64,000 bases of DNA, taken from contig JADJBU010000016.1 of the NCBI GenBank assembly GCA_016703605.1, positions 1-64,000 of the forward strand, read 5' to 3'. Shown here piece after piece: positions 25,372-34,069 of the stretch. This DNA is from Candidatus Villigracilis adiacens (GTDB taxonomy: Bacteria; Chloroflexota; Anaerolineae; Anaerolineales; Villigracilaceae). Each line of letters opens with the position of its first letter. Positions within the stretch are counted from its first letter, which is position 1. Under the pieces are notes generated by a model that had not been told where the DNA came from, did no database searches, and saw only the letters and a program-made list of their open reading frames with translations. Both the position numbers and the translations under genes were made by a program.

Positions 25372-27099
25372 TTATCTCCATTGAAATTCGGGGCTCATCA
25401 GAATCACTTCGACCATGGCGGGCAGGACATAACGCACATGCTCTTCGGTCAGCGTCTCGTCCCAGCCGTATTCCTGCGCCATCACAGCGACGATGGCATT
25501 CCGGCTGGCTTCGGGGAGAGTCCGGTTCAGGATTCTTTGAATCCAATAATCGGCGAGGGAAGAGGCGGTTCGAATCTCCGCCGGGGTCTGCCCATACACA
25601 TCCGTAAAAACTTTGTAGCCGGTGTCGTCATCGTCCATCCAATTTTCAGCCAGCCCCACCGCAAAATTCCAGCGATATAAAAACGACATCGAATTCGCCC
25701 AGGCTTCGCGTGTATCGGGGTAGCCGTCGGGCGGGCGGCGCTCGAACAACCTTTGCCCCATCAACTCGAGCATCCAGTGGATTCCGCCGGGGGCGCGGGT
25801 GAAGTCGGAGTTGAGCGCGCGCATCATGGACATTGCCGCCTCATACGGACGTTTGACCTTTCCGCCCCATCCGGCTTTGAACTCCGCTGAAAGCAGGATC
25901 GTCTCCATCACGCGCTTGAGTTGGTCGGGCGCGTCTTTGTGTTGAAGAAAAATATCGGCAGCCGCCTGAACGACGGACTCAGGCGGAACGTCCGAGATAA
26001 ACCTGCGGCAGAGTTTGCGGCAGACAAATCGCGCCGTGCCGGGGTGACTGGCGAGCAGGTCCAGCACGTCGTACCCGTCTTTCAAATCCTCCTGGTCGGC
26101 GGGGATGTACCTGCCCAGCACCAGTTTGTTGAAGCGGTCGTGCCAGGGTTTGTAATACAGGAAGTTGCCGGTCTTCTCGACGCCGTCCTCCCATTCGCCG
26201 AGGTCGTCGTCAATGCGCCAGCCGGTGAGGCAGCGCGCCGCTTCGTAAACGTCGTTATCCACGTAGCCGACGGCGATTCCATTTGCATCCTTCTCGACCG
26301 AGTTCGGGTCGCGCACGCCGAGATAATTCTCCGCGCCGAGGGTGTGCAGCTCGAATAACTCGCGCGCAAAATTTTCGTTGGGTCCCGCATCGCTGCTGTT
26401 GTTCTGGTTCAGGTAATACAACATGGACGGATGTTTCGCCACCGCCTCCAGCATCTGACGGAAGTTGCCCAGCATGTGTTTTCTCAGCACATCGCGGTTG
26501 TACGAGGCGAGCAAAGGCACGCCATCGTCCTGCCAGAAGTAGATGTTGAAATGGTTGTGCCAGAAGTCGGCGAGCAATTCGACGAGTTGTTTTTTGCTGT
26601 GAACGGCGCGAAGCACGGTGGCATCTGCCAATTCGTACGCGGGTTTGCTGTACCATTCCCAATAGGCATCGTCGTTCGAGTCGTAGGGGTTTGCGGCGAT
26701 ATGGTCGTAGTAAAGTTGTTCGTGGGTCTTGCGCAGGGTTTCGAACCCGGCATTGTTGTAGCGGTTCTCGAAATCGCTGTCATCCATCGAGTCGGGATTG
26801 AGCTGCTGGTTGACAAAGTTCAGCAGCCGTTCATCGTCGCTGGAGCCGAGCGCGTTGAAGGCGTCCACGTTGCCGGGGCGGATGCCGAAGGTGAGGCGGC
26901 TCAACGCCAGGATCGCCAGCGGCACGGGCGGAAGTTGAGTTTGCGCCTCGGGCGTGACGACCGGGTTTTGTCCCATCGGTTCGAACGGGGCGGCGGTGGG
27001 AGTTTCCTCTCCCGGGGCGCAAGCCGCCAGCGCGGAGGTCGCCGCGAATGCGCCGCCTAGTTTCAAAAATTCTCTTCGGGTCAGTCTTCTTGTCTGCAT
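25372..27099 (-). CDS. DUF1800 protein, Tat-exported lipoprotein
   Basis: 575 residues from the ATG at 27099 (GAGGA at 5 nt). MQTRRLTRREFLKLGGAF is a twin-arginine signal and ALAACAPG a lipobox, so the mature protein is probably anchored outside. Body features of DUF1800: LSRLTFGIRPGNV, FWHNHFNIYF, NENFARELFELHTLG, RCLTGWRID and the KDGYDVLDLLASHPGTARFVCRKLCRRF segment region. Function unknown in the family. The intergenic region upstream carries an inverted repeat that could control the pair. Confidence 0.88.
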   Translation of the reverse strand: MQTRRLTRREFLKLGGAFAATSALAACAPGEETPTAAPFEPMGQNPVVTPEAQTQLPPVPLAILALSRLTFGIRPGNVDAFNALGSSDDERLLNFVNQQLNPDSMDDSDFENRYNNAGFETLRKTHEQLYYDHIAANPYDSNDDAYWEWYSKPAYELADATVLRAVHSKKQLVELLADFWHNHFNIYFWQDDGVPLLASYNRDVLRKHMLGNFRQMLEAVAKHPSMLYYLNQNNSSDAGPNENFARELFELHTLGAENYLGVRDPNSVEKDANGIAVGYVDNDVYEAARCLTGWRIDDDLGEWEDGVEKTGNFLYYKPWHDRFNKLVLGRYIPADQEDLKDGYDVLDLLASHPGTARFVCRKLCRRFISDVPPESVVQAAADIFLQHKDAPDQLKRVMETILLSAEFKAGWGGKVKRPYEAAMSMMRALNSDFTRAPGGIHWMLELMGQRLFERRPPDGYPDTREAWANSMSFLYRWNFAVGLAENWMDDDDTGYKVFTDVYGQTPAEIRTASSLADYWIQRILNRTLPEASRNAIVAVMAQEYGWDETLTEEHVRYVLPAMVEVILMSPEFQWR

Positions 27100-27550
27100 G
27101 GGTTCCTCGCTTTTATTGTGACAGTCATGACGCCGGTGCGTTATGACTGTCAACAGTTTTTATACATGGAATTTTCGATTGCATACATCCCGCCTGAGTA
27201 CCGCTTCTCTTTAAGAAAGATAGGGTCTGTATGCAAATTAAAGGACATGTCACCCTGAGCGACAGTGAAGGGTCTCTTACTCAGAGAAAAGGGGCTCTAC
27301 CGTTTTTAACGGGAAAAGCAAAACCGTTGCCGCGAATTTACCCTACAGGCACGATGACGCGAATTCACGCGGATTTTTCTTTGACAATCCGCGAAAAATC
27401 AGCGAAATCTGCGGCAAAAGCTCTTATGAGCAGGCGGGCATCCCGCCAGAAACGGGAGAGCCAGAAAAGGCTAAATTTTGAGCAAAAGTAGAGATTCTTC
27501 GTCGCTCCGCTCCTCAGAATGACATGGCAATAGCATTTTGCATACACACC
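27100..27550. repeat. 451-bp gene-free region of mixed repeats and an inverted repeat
   Basis: GACAGTCAT (27120-27128) faces ATGACTGTC (27143-27151), a 9-bp-arm operator- or hairpin-like site before the DUF1800 gene. TGTCACCCTGAGCGACAG (about 27248) is a half of the palindromic repeat at 45130-45205. GAATTCACGCGGATTTTT with TCCGCGAAAAATCAGCG is a GCGGATTT-type repeat. AGAAACGGGAGAGCC and GTTTTTAACGGGAAAA match pieces at about 50278-50300. No gene seen. Confidence 0.6.
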
Positions 27551-28306
27551 CTAGAGTCCAAATGTTTTATAAAAGGCTTGGCTGATACGCTCTTTCACAT
27601 CCCCCATCGTTGGCGCAGGCTCGAGCAGATCTGCCAATGAGACAACCGGCTCGGGCAAGCCGCAGGGGATGATGCCATTCCAGTAGCCCATATCCGGGTT
27701 GACGTTCAAGGCAAAGCCGTGACGGGTCACGCCGTTCACGTCCACTTTGACGCCGATGGCGGCGATCTTGGCGGGTTTCTGGCGGTCTGCAGGGCTGCAA
27801 TTCACACAGCGCGAGTGGACGTCGGCTTGAATCCACACGCCGGTCTTGCCGGGGATCTGTCCGCTGGCGATGCCGTATCCCATCAAAACGCTGATGAGTA
27901 TTTCCTCCAGTTTGCGGATGTAGCCGACATAGTCAGACCTGACAATAGACCTGACAGGTCTTTCAGAGTCATCTTCCAGATCGGAAGACTCTTCCTCAGA
28001 CCTGTCAGGCCTTATAGGGGTGAGTCCAATTAACGGATAACCCACCAACTGCCCCGGTCCGTGATAGGTCACGTCGCCGCCGCGGTCCACCCAATGCGTG
28101 GAGATGCCTTTTTCTTTCAGTTGGGTTTCGTTCCAGAGTAAATTGTCCGCGTTGCCTTTGCGCCCGAAGGTGTAGACGTGCGGATGTTCGAGCAATAGAA
28201 GCGTCGGCGGGCGTGTCCCCTTTGCGATTTGCGCCGCGTATTCGTCCTGTAGTTTCCAGGCGGTTTCGTAATCTATTAAACCGAGGTCTAAAGTTTCGAG
28301 GTTCAT
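27551..28306 (-). CDS. lipB: Octanoyltransferase LipB with a repeat-derived insertion
   Basis: 251 residues. Transfers octanoyl from acyl carrier protein to lipoyl domains. Core motifs: LLLLEHPHVYTFGRKGN, RGGDVTYHGPGQLVGYPL, KIAAIGVKVDVNGVTRHGFALN (catalytic Lys) and GIIPCGL (catalytic Cys). Between GYPLIGLTP and DYVGYIRKLEEIL, where the family has a short link, about 27 extra residues rich in Ser, Glu, Asp and Arg are encoded by an ACCTGTCAGGTC-type palindromic repeat (27938-28017). The frame is kept. The insertion lies on a surface loop in the family fold, so activity may survive. It is the only lipoylation gene visible and may serve the sHdr lipoyl protein. Confidence 0.9.
   Translation of the reverse strand: MNLETLDLGLIDYETAWKLQDEYAAQIAKGTRPPTLLLLEHPHVYTFGRKGNADNLLWNETQLKEKGISTHWVDRGGDVTYHGPGQLVGYPLIGLTPIRPDRSEEESSDLEDDSERPVRSIVRSDYVGYIRKLEEILISVLMGYGIASGQIPGKTGVWIQADVHSRCVNCSPADRQKPAKIAAIGVKVDVNGVTRHGFALNVNPDMGYWNGIIPCGLPEPVVSLADLLEPAPTMGDVKERISQAFYKTFGL
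27938..28017. repeat. Palindromic ACCTGACAGGT repeat inside lipB
   Basis: Copies of CAGACCTGACA, AGACCTGACAGGTCT and CAGACCTGTCAGGCC plus TCTTCC-AGATC-GGAAGA arms. The same ACCTGTCAGGT core forms the hairpin at 30547-30579. Confidence 0.75.
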
Positions 28307-28380
28307 AACGATGATAAAGGAAGGCAGAGAAGTTCGATTTACTCGCGATACGGTGAAACACTTTAGCGCGGGTTGATTTT

Positions 28381-28752
28381 CTACTCTGCTTCGATCGGTA
28401 AATTTCGTATCCGCAGGCTCCTGTCCGAGAGCGAAATGATTGCCCCTGCCGCCAGCGGAGATTCGATTTCACTCCAAATCGCATCAAAGCGGGATAAGAT
28501 TTCATCCGCGCCCAAGTCTCTCAACCGCAAAATAAGCACCGAAGGCGCGCTTTCCCCTGAAAATGCCAGCAAGTGACCATAATCCAAATCGTGGGTGATG
28601 ATGACCTCGCCAGTCCGTCTGGCTTCCGCGACGATTTCCACATCTTTCGCGCGCGACATGCCGATATTACCCACATGACGACAAACATGACCGCGCTCTT
28701 GTAACGGCGCGGCCATGTCGCGATTTACATTCATGTTGAGCAGGAAGTTCAT
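28381..28752 (-). CDS. DUF5615 PIN-like toxin-type protein
   Basis: 123 residues from the ATG at 28752, overlapping the DUF433 stop by 4 nt (ATGA). DUF5615 layout: MNFLLNMNVNRDMAAPLQERGH, VGNIGMSRAKDVEIVAEAR, VIITHDLDYGHLL, SVLILRLRD. The usual first acidic pair (LIDENL-like) reads LLNMNV here, so one or two catalytic acids are missing while D in KDVEI and DLDYG remain. Likely the RNase-like partner of a VapBC-like pair, possibly weakened. Confidence 0.82.
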   Translation of the reverse strand: MNFLLNMNVNRDMAAPLQERGHVCRHVGNIGMSRAKDVEIVAEARRTGEVIITHDLDYGHLLAFSGESAPSVLILRLRDLGADEILSRFDAIWSEIESPLAAGAIISLSDRSLRIRNLPIEAE

Positions 28753-29003
28753 CCCGCCACCGACCCGGGCATGGGCAATACGCTCTCCTCCATCGCCCAC
28801 GAGGCATACGCCAACGCCTGATAAATATCATCCGCTTCCAGTTCAGGCCACGATTTGAGAATATCCGCGACCCCCATGCCCGAACTCAGATACCCAAGTA
28901 CCGAAGCGACAGGCATCCGCATTCCGCGAATGCATGGTTTCCCAAAGCACACTTCGGGGTCGAGGGTTATACGGTCGAATTTATAATGTCGAATTTCCAT
29001 CAT
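28749..29003 (-). CDS. DUF433 antitoxin-like protein
   Basis: 84 residues; ATG at 29003 after AAGGAG. DUF433 pattern: ITLDPEVCFGKPCIRGMRMPVASVLGYL followed by ILKSWPELEADDIYQALAYA, a helix-turn-helix-like fold. Paired with the overlapping DUF5615 gene, the standard arrangement of this toxin-antitoxin-like module. Confidence 0.85.
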   Translation of the reverse strand: MMEIRHYKFDRITLDPEVCFGKPCIRGMRMPVASVLGYLSSGMGVADILKSWPELEADDIYQALAYASWAMEESVLPMPGSVAG

Positions 29004-29140
29004 GGACTCCTTGTCCGTCCACCCTTATTTTACCCCTCTCTCGTCTCTCAAAAAGGGCGGGGAGCCATTTGCTCTTTGAACGGAGCGCGTTGACCTGAAA
29101 AATCCTGACACAAAACGAAAAACGAAATGTGCAAAACACG

Positions 29141-30535
29141 CTACCCAAAAATCCTTCGATACAAATCCGACTCCAATAACCCGTTCGGGTCGCAGCGTTT
29201 TTTTAATTTCTTAAATTTCGCCACCGTCTCTTCGCCGTAGAAAGCCAGCGCGGTTTCGGCTGTCGTCTCGCTGTTCTTGGCGAAGTAGAATCTTCCGCCG
29301 TTGGCGACGACGATCTTGTCAAACTCGAACAGCATCTCGCGCATCTTGGACTGGTTGGAGGGTGTTACTTTAAAATCCATCGCGAAGGAGAAACCATCCA
29401 CGGCATGGGTCAATAAAAATTTATCGGGGCGGTGACGTTTGGTCACGCCGAGGTAGGAGGGAAGTCCGCGTTTCCTCGAGAGCGCAATGATCTCCGTCCA
29501 TGCGGCTTCGGCGGTTTCTTTGGGCAGGAACGATTGATATTGAATCAACCCGCCGTACCCGTAGGAGAGTTCCCAGTTTGGCACGTAATCGAGCAAAAAG
29601 TGAAATGCCGCGTGAGCCTGGCGGAAGGTGTGAGTCCGAAGCGATGCAACATATTTTGCCAGGTTCACCAGCGACCAGCCCAAATTATTCGCAAACGGCT
29701 TCATGAACTGATAAAGAATCGATTTTGGAAACACGCCGAAGATATACGGCGGCAAAACCTGATTCTTTAATTTCATCGTCTCTTGCGGCTTGGGGTCTTC
29801 GTCTTCATGCAAATATCGCGCGGCGTGGATCTGTCCCCTGCCCAGCGAACCTCCGCCCGCAAACGTGTCGAGCCAGCCGACGATGTAATCATGGTCGGGC
29901 GCGCCGTCTTGCAGGGCGGAAAGGTGTCGGCTGAGATTCGGCACGGGGAAGGCGTCCACGCTCAAAAGTCCCGAATGGAGCCGCTTCATTTGCAGGGTCA
30001 CAGAGGTGAAGATTCCCAGCATCCCATATCCGCTGATCATGGCGTAAAACAAATCCGCGTTCACTTTGGGCGAGCAGGTCACTTCCGCGCCGGTGGGCAG
30101 GATGGCGGTGAACTCGATGACGTGTTCGCCGAAGACGCCCATCTTGAAATTATTCTTGCCGTGAATGTTCGCCGATAAACATCCGCCCATGGTGGTTTTC
30201 ATTGTGCCGGATACGACGGGGGGCCACCAGCCGTCGGGTTCGACTTTCTGCCAGAGCTGCTCGAGCGTGACGCCGGACTCGGCTCTCACCACGCCGGTAG
30301 TTGGATTCCACGACTGGATCAGGTTCATCGCTGAAAGTTCCAGCACGATCCCGCCGCCGTTCAGTGATGCGTCGTTATAACTGCGCCCTGCCCCCCGCGC
30401 TGTGACGGTCAGACCGTGTTTCTTTGCCAGCGCAAACGCGGATTGAATATCGTCGGTTGTGCGTGCCAGGATGTGATACCCGGGCGCGTTCAGCGAGTGA
30501 CCGAAGTTTTCGAACTGTTTGAAGGTGTTGAACAT
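29141..30535 (-). CDS. FAD-linked oxidase, DprE1-like
   Basis: 464 residues from the ATG at 30535; the frame extends upstream only into the SDR gene. FAD_binding_4 domain: TVTARGAGRSYNDASLNGGG and VVSGTMKTTMGGCLSANIHGKNN, then an ALO-type C-terminal half ending RRIFG. Together with the SDR immediately upstream this resembles DprE1/DprE2, which convert decaprenylphosphoryl ribose to arabinose. A polyprenyl-phosphosugar epimerase role in the cell envelope is likely by analogy. A palindromic repeat lies in the 52-nt gap between the genes. Confidence 0.82.
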   Translation of the reverse strand: MFNTFKQFENFGHSLNAPGYHILARTTDDIQSAFALAKKHGLTVTARGAGRSYNDASLNGGGIVLELSAMNLIQSWNPTTGVVRAESGVTLEQLWQKVEPDGWWPPVVSGTMKTTMGGCLSANIHGKNNFKMGVFGEHVIEFTAILPTGAEVTCSPKVNADLFYAMISGYGMLGIFTSVTLQMKRLHSGLLSVDAFPVPNLSRHLSALQDGAPDHDYIVGWLDTFAGGGSLGRGQIHAARYLHEDEDPKPQETMKLKNQVLPPYIFGVFPKSILYQFMKPFANNLGWSLVNLAKYVASLRTHTFRQAHAAFHFLLDYVPNWELSYGYGGLIQYQSFLPKETAEAAWTEIIALSRKRGLPSYLGVTKRHRPDKFLLTHAVDGFSFAMDFKVTPSNQSKMREMLFEFDKIVVANGGRFYFAKNSETTAETALAFYGEETVAKFKKLKKRCDPNGLLESDLYRRIFG

Positions 30536-30546
30536 TTTATTGGAGA

Positions 30547-30586
30547 TAAAACCTGACAGGTCTTGGAGACCTGTCAGGTTTTTTGA
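30547..30586. repeat. AACCTGACAGGTCT hairpin between SDR and oxidase genes
   Basis: AACCTGACAGGTCT and AGACCTGTCAGGTT flank TGG and are followed on the plus strand by TTTTTT. Same core as the in-frame repeat in lipB. It could act as an RNA hairpin within the SDR-oxidase transcript. Confidence 0.75.
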
Positions 30587-30587
30587 G

Positions 30588-31376
30588 TTAGAACGACATC
30601 CGCCTGAATATGAAGGATGGAATATGCCGGATGATCTGCATGATGTATGCCCAGAAGAAGGGCGTGTAAACGGTCTGTTTGCGTCTGCGCATGGCGTTGT
30701 AAATATCGTCGGCGGCTTTTTCCGGCTCGATGGCAAAGGGAGTCGCTCCCGCTGCGGCTTTGAGCATTTCGGTTTTGACGAAGCCCGGCTTGACGGTCAG
30801 TACATTGACTCCGTGTCGCGTGAGCCGGTTGCGCAGCGCTTCAAGGTAGGTATGCAAACCGGCTTTGGAGGTGTTGTAACCGGGGTTGGCCACCCGTCCG
30901 CGATCTCCGGCGACGGAGCCGATGCCCACGATCTGCCCGGCTTTCGCGTTCTGGAACATCTCCGCAATGGGAGTCAACCACGCCATCGCGCCGATCAGGT
31001 TGACTTCCACCATCTGCCGGTCGTTCTCGAAGTTGTATTTATCCATGCCACCGGGCGGGTAGTTGACTCCCGCCATGAAAATGACCACGTCCAACCCGCC
31101 GAGGTCTGAAACGATCTTTTGAAGCAGGGCTGGAACTTCTTTAACCTTTGAAACGTCATGCGGGTACGCCAGCGCAAGTCTTTCACCGTCTGCGTTGATT
31201 TCCCCGCACAGCGCGTTCAGTTTATCTTTTTGGCGGGCAACCAGCGCCAGTGACCAACCCTCTTTTGCAAGTTTGCGCGAAAGCGCCGCTCCCATTCCAA
31301 CCGATGCGCCGATCACAAGCGCGCGTTTGCGCGGAGTTAGCGGAGTGGCGGGAGTTAATTTTGACGACTCGGACAA
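30588..31376 (-). CDS. Short-chain dehydrogenase, DprE2-like
   Basis: 262 residues. Rossmann start RALVIGASVGMGAALSRKLA, VIFMAGVN (NAG-like), active site S in GIGSVAGDRG and YNTSKAG (YxxxK), then KPGFVKTEM. It ends with a hydrophobic, basic stretch TPFFWAYIMQIIRHIPSFIF that may touch the membrane, as in DprE2. Upstream partner of the FAD oxidase. Expected to reduce a 2-keto polyprenyl sugar with NAD(P)H. Confidence 0.85.
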   Translation of the reverse strand: MSESSKLTPATPLTPRKRALVIGASVGMGAALSRKLAKEGWSLALVARQKDKLNALCGEINADGERLALAYPHDVSKVKEVPALLQKIVSDLGGLDVVIFMAGVNYPPGGMDKYNFENDRQMVEVNLIGAMAWLTPIAEMFQNAKAGQIVGIGSVAGDRGRVANPGYNTSKAGLHTYLEALRNRLTRHGVNVLTVKPGFVKTEMLKAAAGATPFAIEPEKAADDIYNAMRRRKQTVYTPFFWAYIMQIIRHIPSFIFRRMSF

Positions 31377-31522
31377 ATCAACCTCTGGTAAATTGGAATT
31401 AAACTCATTCTAACACAGTCCATATCAAGGGCTTTTCGTAGTTAACCAGCGTGTGCAAGCAAAATATCTCAGGCGCGGAGTCGAAGGCGGCAGGCATCCC
31501 GGCAACTTGAAAGAATCGGAAT

Positions 31523-31550
31523 TTGCCTGCGCAAGTCGAAAGTGTATAAT
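31523..31550 (+). promoter_or_regulatory. Promoter of the GGDEF gene
   Basis: TTGCCT (31523-31528), 16-nt spacer, TATAAT (31545-31550); the ATG is 54 nt further. Confidence 0.55.
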
Positions 31551-31604
31551 AGTACAAGAGTAACCTAAGCATGATTCAGCGATGAGATTATCATAGGGAC
31601 TAAG

Positions 31605-32876
31605 ATGGACGAAACACAGGATAAGTCTGAAGCGGTCTTTGCCCGCGCATGGGATGTTATCTCCCACGATAACTCCATCCCGCCCGAGGAAAAAAGGGCT
31701 ATTTTGAAACTGATCCAGGTTCTGGTCGAGGCGCGGGAGCGCTTTCCCGAACCGCGAACCGAAGGGGAGGAAGCCAGGTCCATCACCCAGGAAATTGTCT
31801 CGAAACATTCGCTTATGTCCACCGTGAAGCACCAGGCAGACGAACTGGACGCCCTTAAACGCATCAGCCTCAACCTGACCTCGAACCTCGACCTGCAAAA
31901 GGTGCTCGATGCCATGGTGACCGAAGCCATGAGCCTCGTCAAATACGCCGGATCGGTGCATTTTTACCTTTATGAACGCGGCAAGCTCGAATTCGGCGCC
32001 TCACTGGATAAGGACGGGTTGAGAAACAAGCCCGCGATGATCCCACGCAAGGAAGGGTTGACTCATACGGTGGTGCGGGACGGCAAACAAATCATCGTCG
32101 AAGACATGTCCAACCATCCGCTTTTCAGGAATGCGCCAGCCCAATGGCGCGGTTCGATCATCGGCACGCCCCTCAAATTCAAGGATGATATCCTCGGCGT
32201 CATGAACCTGTCGCGGACCGTGACAGGCAGGTTCTCGCGGTCAGAATTGCGCCTGCTCAGCCTGCTGGCAGACCAGGCGGCAGTGGCGATCTATAACGCC
32301 CGCCTTTACAAACGCCTGAACCAGATGGCAAACACCGACAGCGTAACGGGACTCCCCAACCGCCGCGCCCTCGACGAACGCCTGCAGGAGGAGTGGCGCC
32401 TTGCCGACCAGACCGGAGTCCCATTTTCGGTGGTGATGATGGACCTCGACGGCTTCAAAGCCGTGAACGATACCTTCGGTCATAATGTTGGAGACGAGCT
32501 GCTCTATTCCCTTTTCAACTTTCTTGCCCAGCGTATGCGCGCGTCCGATTTTCTGGCAAGGTACGGCGGCGACGAACTGACCCTGGTCATGCGCAATACC
32601 GACCTGGAAGCGGCGCAAAACGTCACGCGCAAGGTGATCGAGCTGATGGGCGAATACCGCTTCCCCTTCCCGCAAAACAAGGACATGAAGCTCGGCATTA
32701 CAGCGGGAGTCGCCGTCTACCCCTTCCACGCAAAGAACCCCATCGACCTGATCCGCGCCGCAGATTCGGCTTTATATCACGCAAAGAAACACCGCCGCGG
32801 CGAGTACGTCATTGCAAGGGTGGTCACCGGCAAGTTGAATCCCGTCAGGATAAACGGCTCCCCCCTCCAACATTAA
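31605..32876 (+). CDS. Diguanylate cyclase with GAF domain
   Basis: 423 residues, cytoplasmic. Helical N-terminus (1-75), GAF domain about 85-245 (LDLQKVLDAMVTEA to ADQAAVAIYNA), GGDEF domain about 255-405. DSVTGLPNRRALDERL and MMDLDGFKAVNDTFGHNVGDELL precede YGGDEL, an accepted variant of GGDEF. RASD lies exactly five residues before it, the inhibitory RxxD site, so product feedback is likely. Makes cyclic di-GMP in response to a ligand of the GAF domain. No partner gene nearby. Confidence 0.92.
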   Translation: MDETQDKSEAVFARAWDVISHDNSIPPEEKRAILKLIQVLVEARERFPEPRTEGEEARSITQEIVSKHSLMSTVKHQADELDALKRISLNLTSNLDLQKVLDAMVTEAMSLVKYAGSVHFYLYERGKLEFGASLDKDGLRNKPAMIPRKEGLTHTVVRDGKQIIVEDMSNHPLFRNAPAQWRGSIIGTPLKFKDDILGVMNLSRTVTGRFSRSELRLLSLLADQAAVAIYNARLYKRLNQMANTDSVTGLPNRRALDERLQEEWRLADQTGVPFSVVMMDLDGFKAVNDTFGHNVGDELLYSLFNFLAQRMRASDFLARYGGDELTLVMRNTDLEAAQNVTRKVIELMGEYRFPFPQNKDMKLGITAGVAVYPFHAKNPIDLIRAADSALYHAKKHRRGEYVIARVVTGKLNPVRINGSPLQH

Positions 32877-33089
32877 TACCTGACGTTAGGCAATCCCCAT
32901 ACGGGGATGATATGCGTCGCGCGGCGCCATGGCGACATTTTTTGCGCAAGGATTGAGATCACGGAGAGTAACAAGAGGTTTTCTCTGTGCCCACAGCGGT
33001 TAAATCTTTTCCGGTTTGCCCGGGTTGGGGGGAAACAGGTTCCAGCCAGCGGGGTTATACCTGTAAACGTTCCCCGGAGATGAGCCACC

Positions 33090-34019
33090 ATGCCACGCAA
33101 AGTCAAACTAATTCTCAACCCCATGGCAGACATGGGACGCGCCTGGAAGACCGCCAACGACCTGCGACCGATTGCGCAGGAATTCAAAGGCGACCTGACC
33201 TGGAGCGGAACCGTTTACCCCACCCACGCCATCGAACTTGCCAGGCAAGCCGCAGAGGAAGGCTGCGACATGGTCATCGCCATGGGCGGCGACGGCACGG
33301 TGCATGAAGTGGTCAATGGTTTGATGCAGGTCCCGGCGGAGAAGAGACCCGTGATGGGCATCGTCCCCATCGGCTCGGGCAACGACTTCGCCTATGCAGT
33401 CGGCATCCACCAAAAAGCCAGCCACGCCCTCGCCCACGCCCTCAACGCCGAAACCGTCCAACCCGTGGACATCGGCTTGATGACCGACGAACATGGGCGC
33501 AAGGAATACTTCGACAACACCATCGGCATCGGCTTCGACGCCATCGTCACCATCCGCTCGCACAAACTGCCCATCGTCAAGGGCTTCCTCATGTACCTCA
33601 CCGCCGTCATCCAGACCATCATCCTCAACCACAACCCCGCCAGGGTAAAAGTGGAAACCGACGGCGGCAACTGGGAGGAGGAACTGCTCATGCTCACCCT
33701 CTGCAACGGACCGCGCGAAGGCGGCGGCTTCATGCTCTCTCCCGACTCAAAAAACAACGACGGCACACTGGAAAGCGTCGCCGTCACCAAAGTCTCACGC
33801 GCCACCATGTTCCGCCTCGTGCCGGAATTCCTGAACGGCACGCACATGCGCTTCAAGCAGATCCGCATGGGCAGTTTCAAAAAAATGTCCATCACATCGA
33901 ACCTGCCGCTTTACATCCATGCCGACGGCGAAGTCTTTACAAGCTTTGGCAGCAACTTGAAAAAAGCGGAATTTGAAATCCTGCCGCAGGCATTGAAGGT
34001 GGTTATGGGAATCAAGTAA
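33090..34019 (+). CDS. Diacylglycerol/lipid kinase family protein
   Basis: 309 residues; ATG after GGAGATGA. DAGK catalytic signature VIAMGGDGTVHEVVNGL with IVPIGSGNDFAYAVGI, KLILNPMAD at the N-terminus and a YegS-like C-terminal domain (LPLYIHADGEVF). Phosphorylates a lipid such as diacylglycerol or undecaprenol. Downstream gene follows after 50 nt with its own -10-like TAAAAT. Confidence 0.9.
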   Translation: MPRKVKLILNPMADMGRAWKTANDLRPIAQEFKGDLTWSGTVYPTHAIELARQAAEEGCDMVIAMGGDGTVHEVVNGLMQVPAEKRPVMGIVPIGSGNDFAYAVGIHQKASHALAHALNAETVQPVDIGLMTDEHGRKEYFDNTIGIGFDAIVTIRSHKLPIVKGFLMYLTAVIQTIILNHNPARVKVETDGGNWEEELLMLTLCNGPREGGGFMLSPDSKNNDGTLESVAVTKVSRATMFRLVPEFLNGTHMRFKQIRMGSFKKMSITSNLPLYIHADGEVFTSFGSNLKKAEFEILPQALKVVMGIK

Positions 34020-34069
34020 CAAGCGGCGAGAAACGGGTAAAATTCCCTCATTGTTCTCGCCCCCCTCTC

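Noticed and set aside
27960..28000. AGATCGGAAGA resembling sequencing-adapter contamination in lipB
   Set aside because: Only 11 nt match, it is part of a TCTTCC...GGAAGA palindrome and the frame is preserved; contamination is unlikely.
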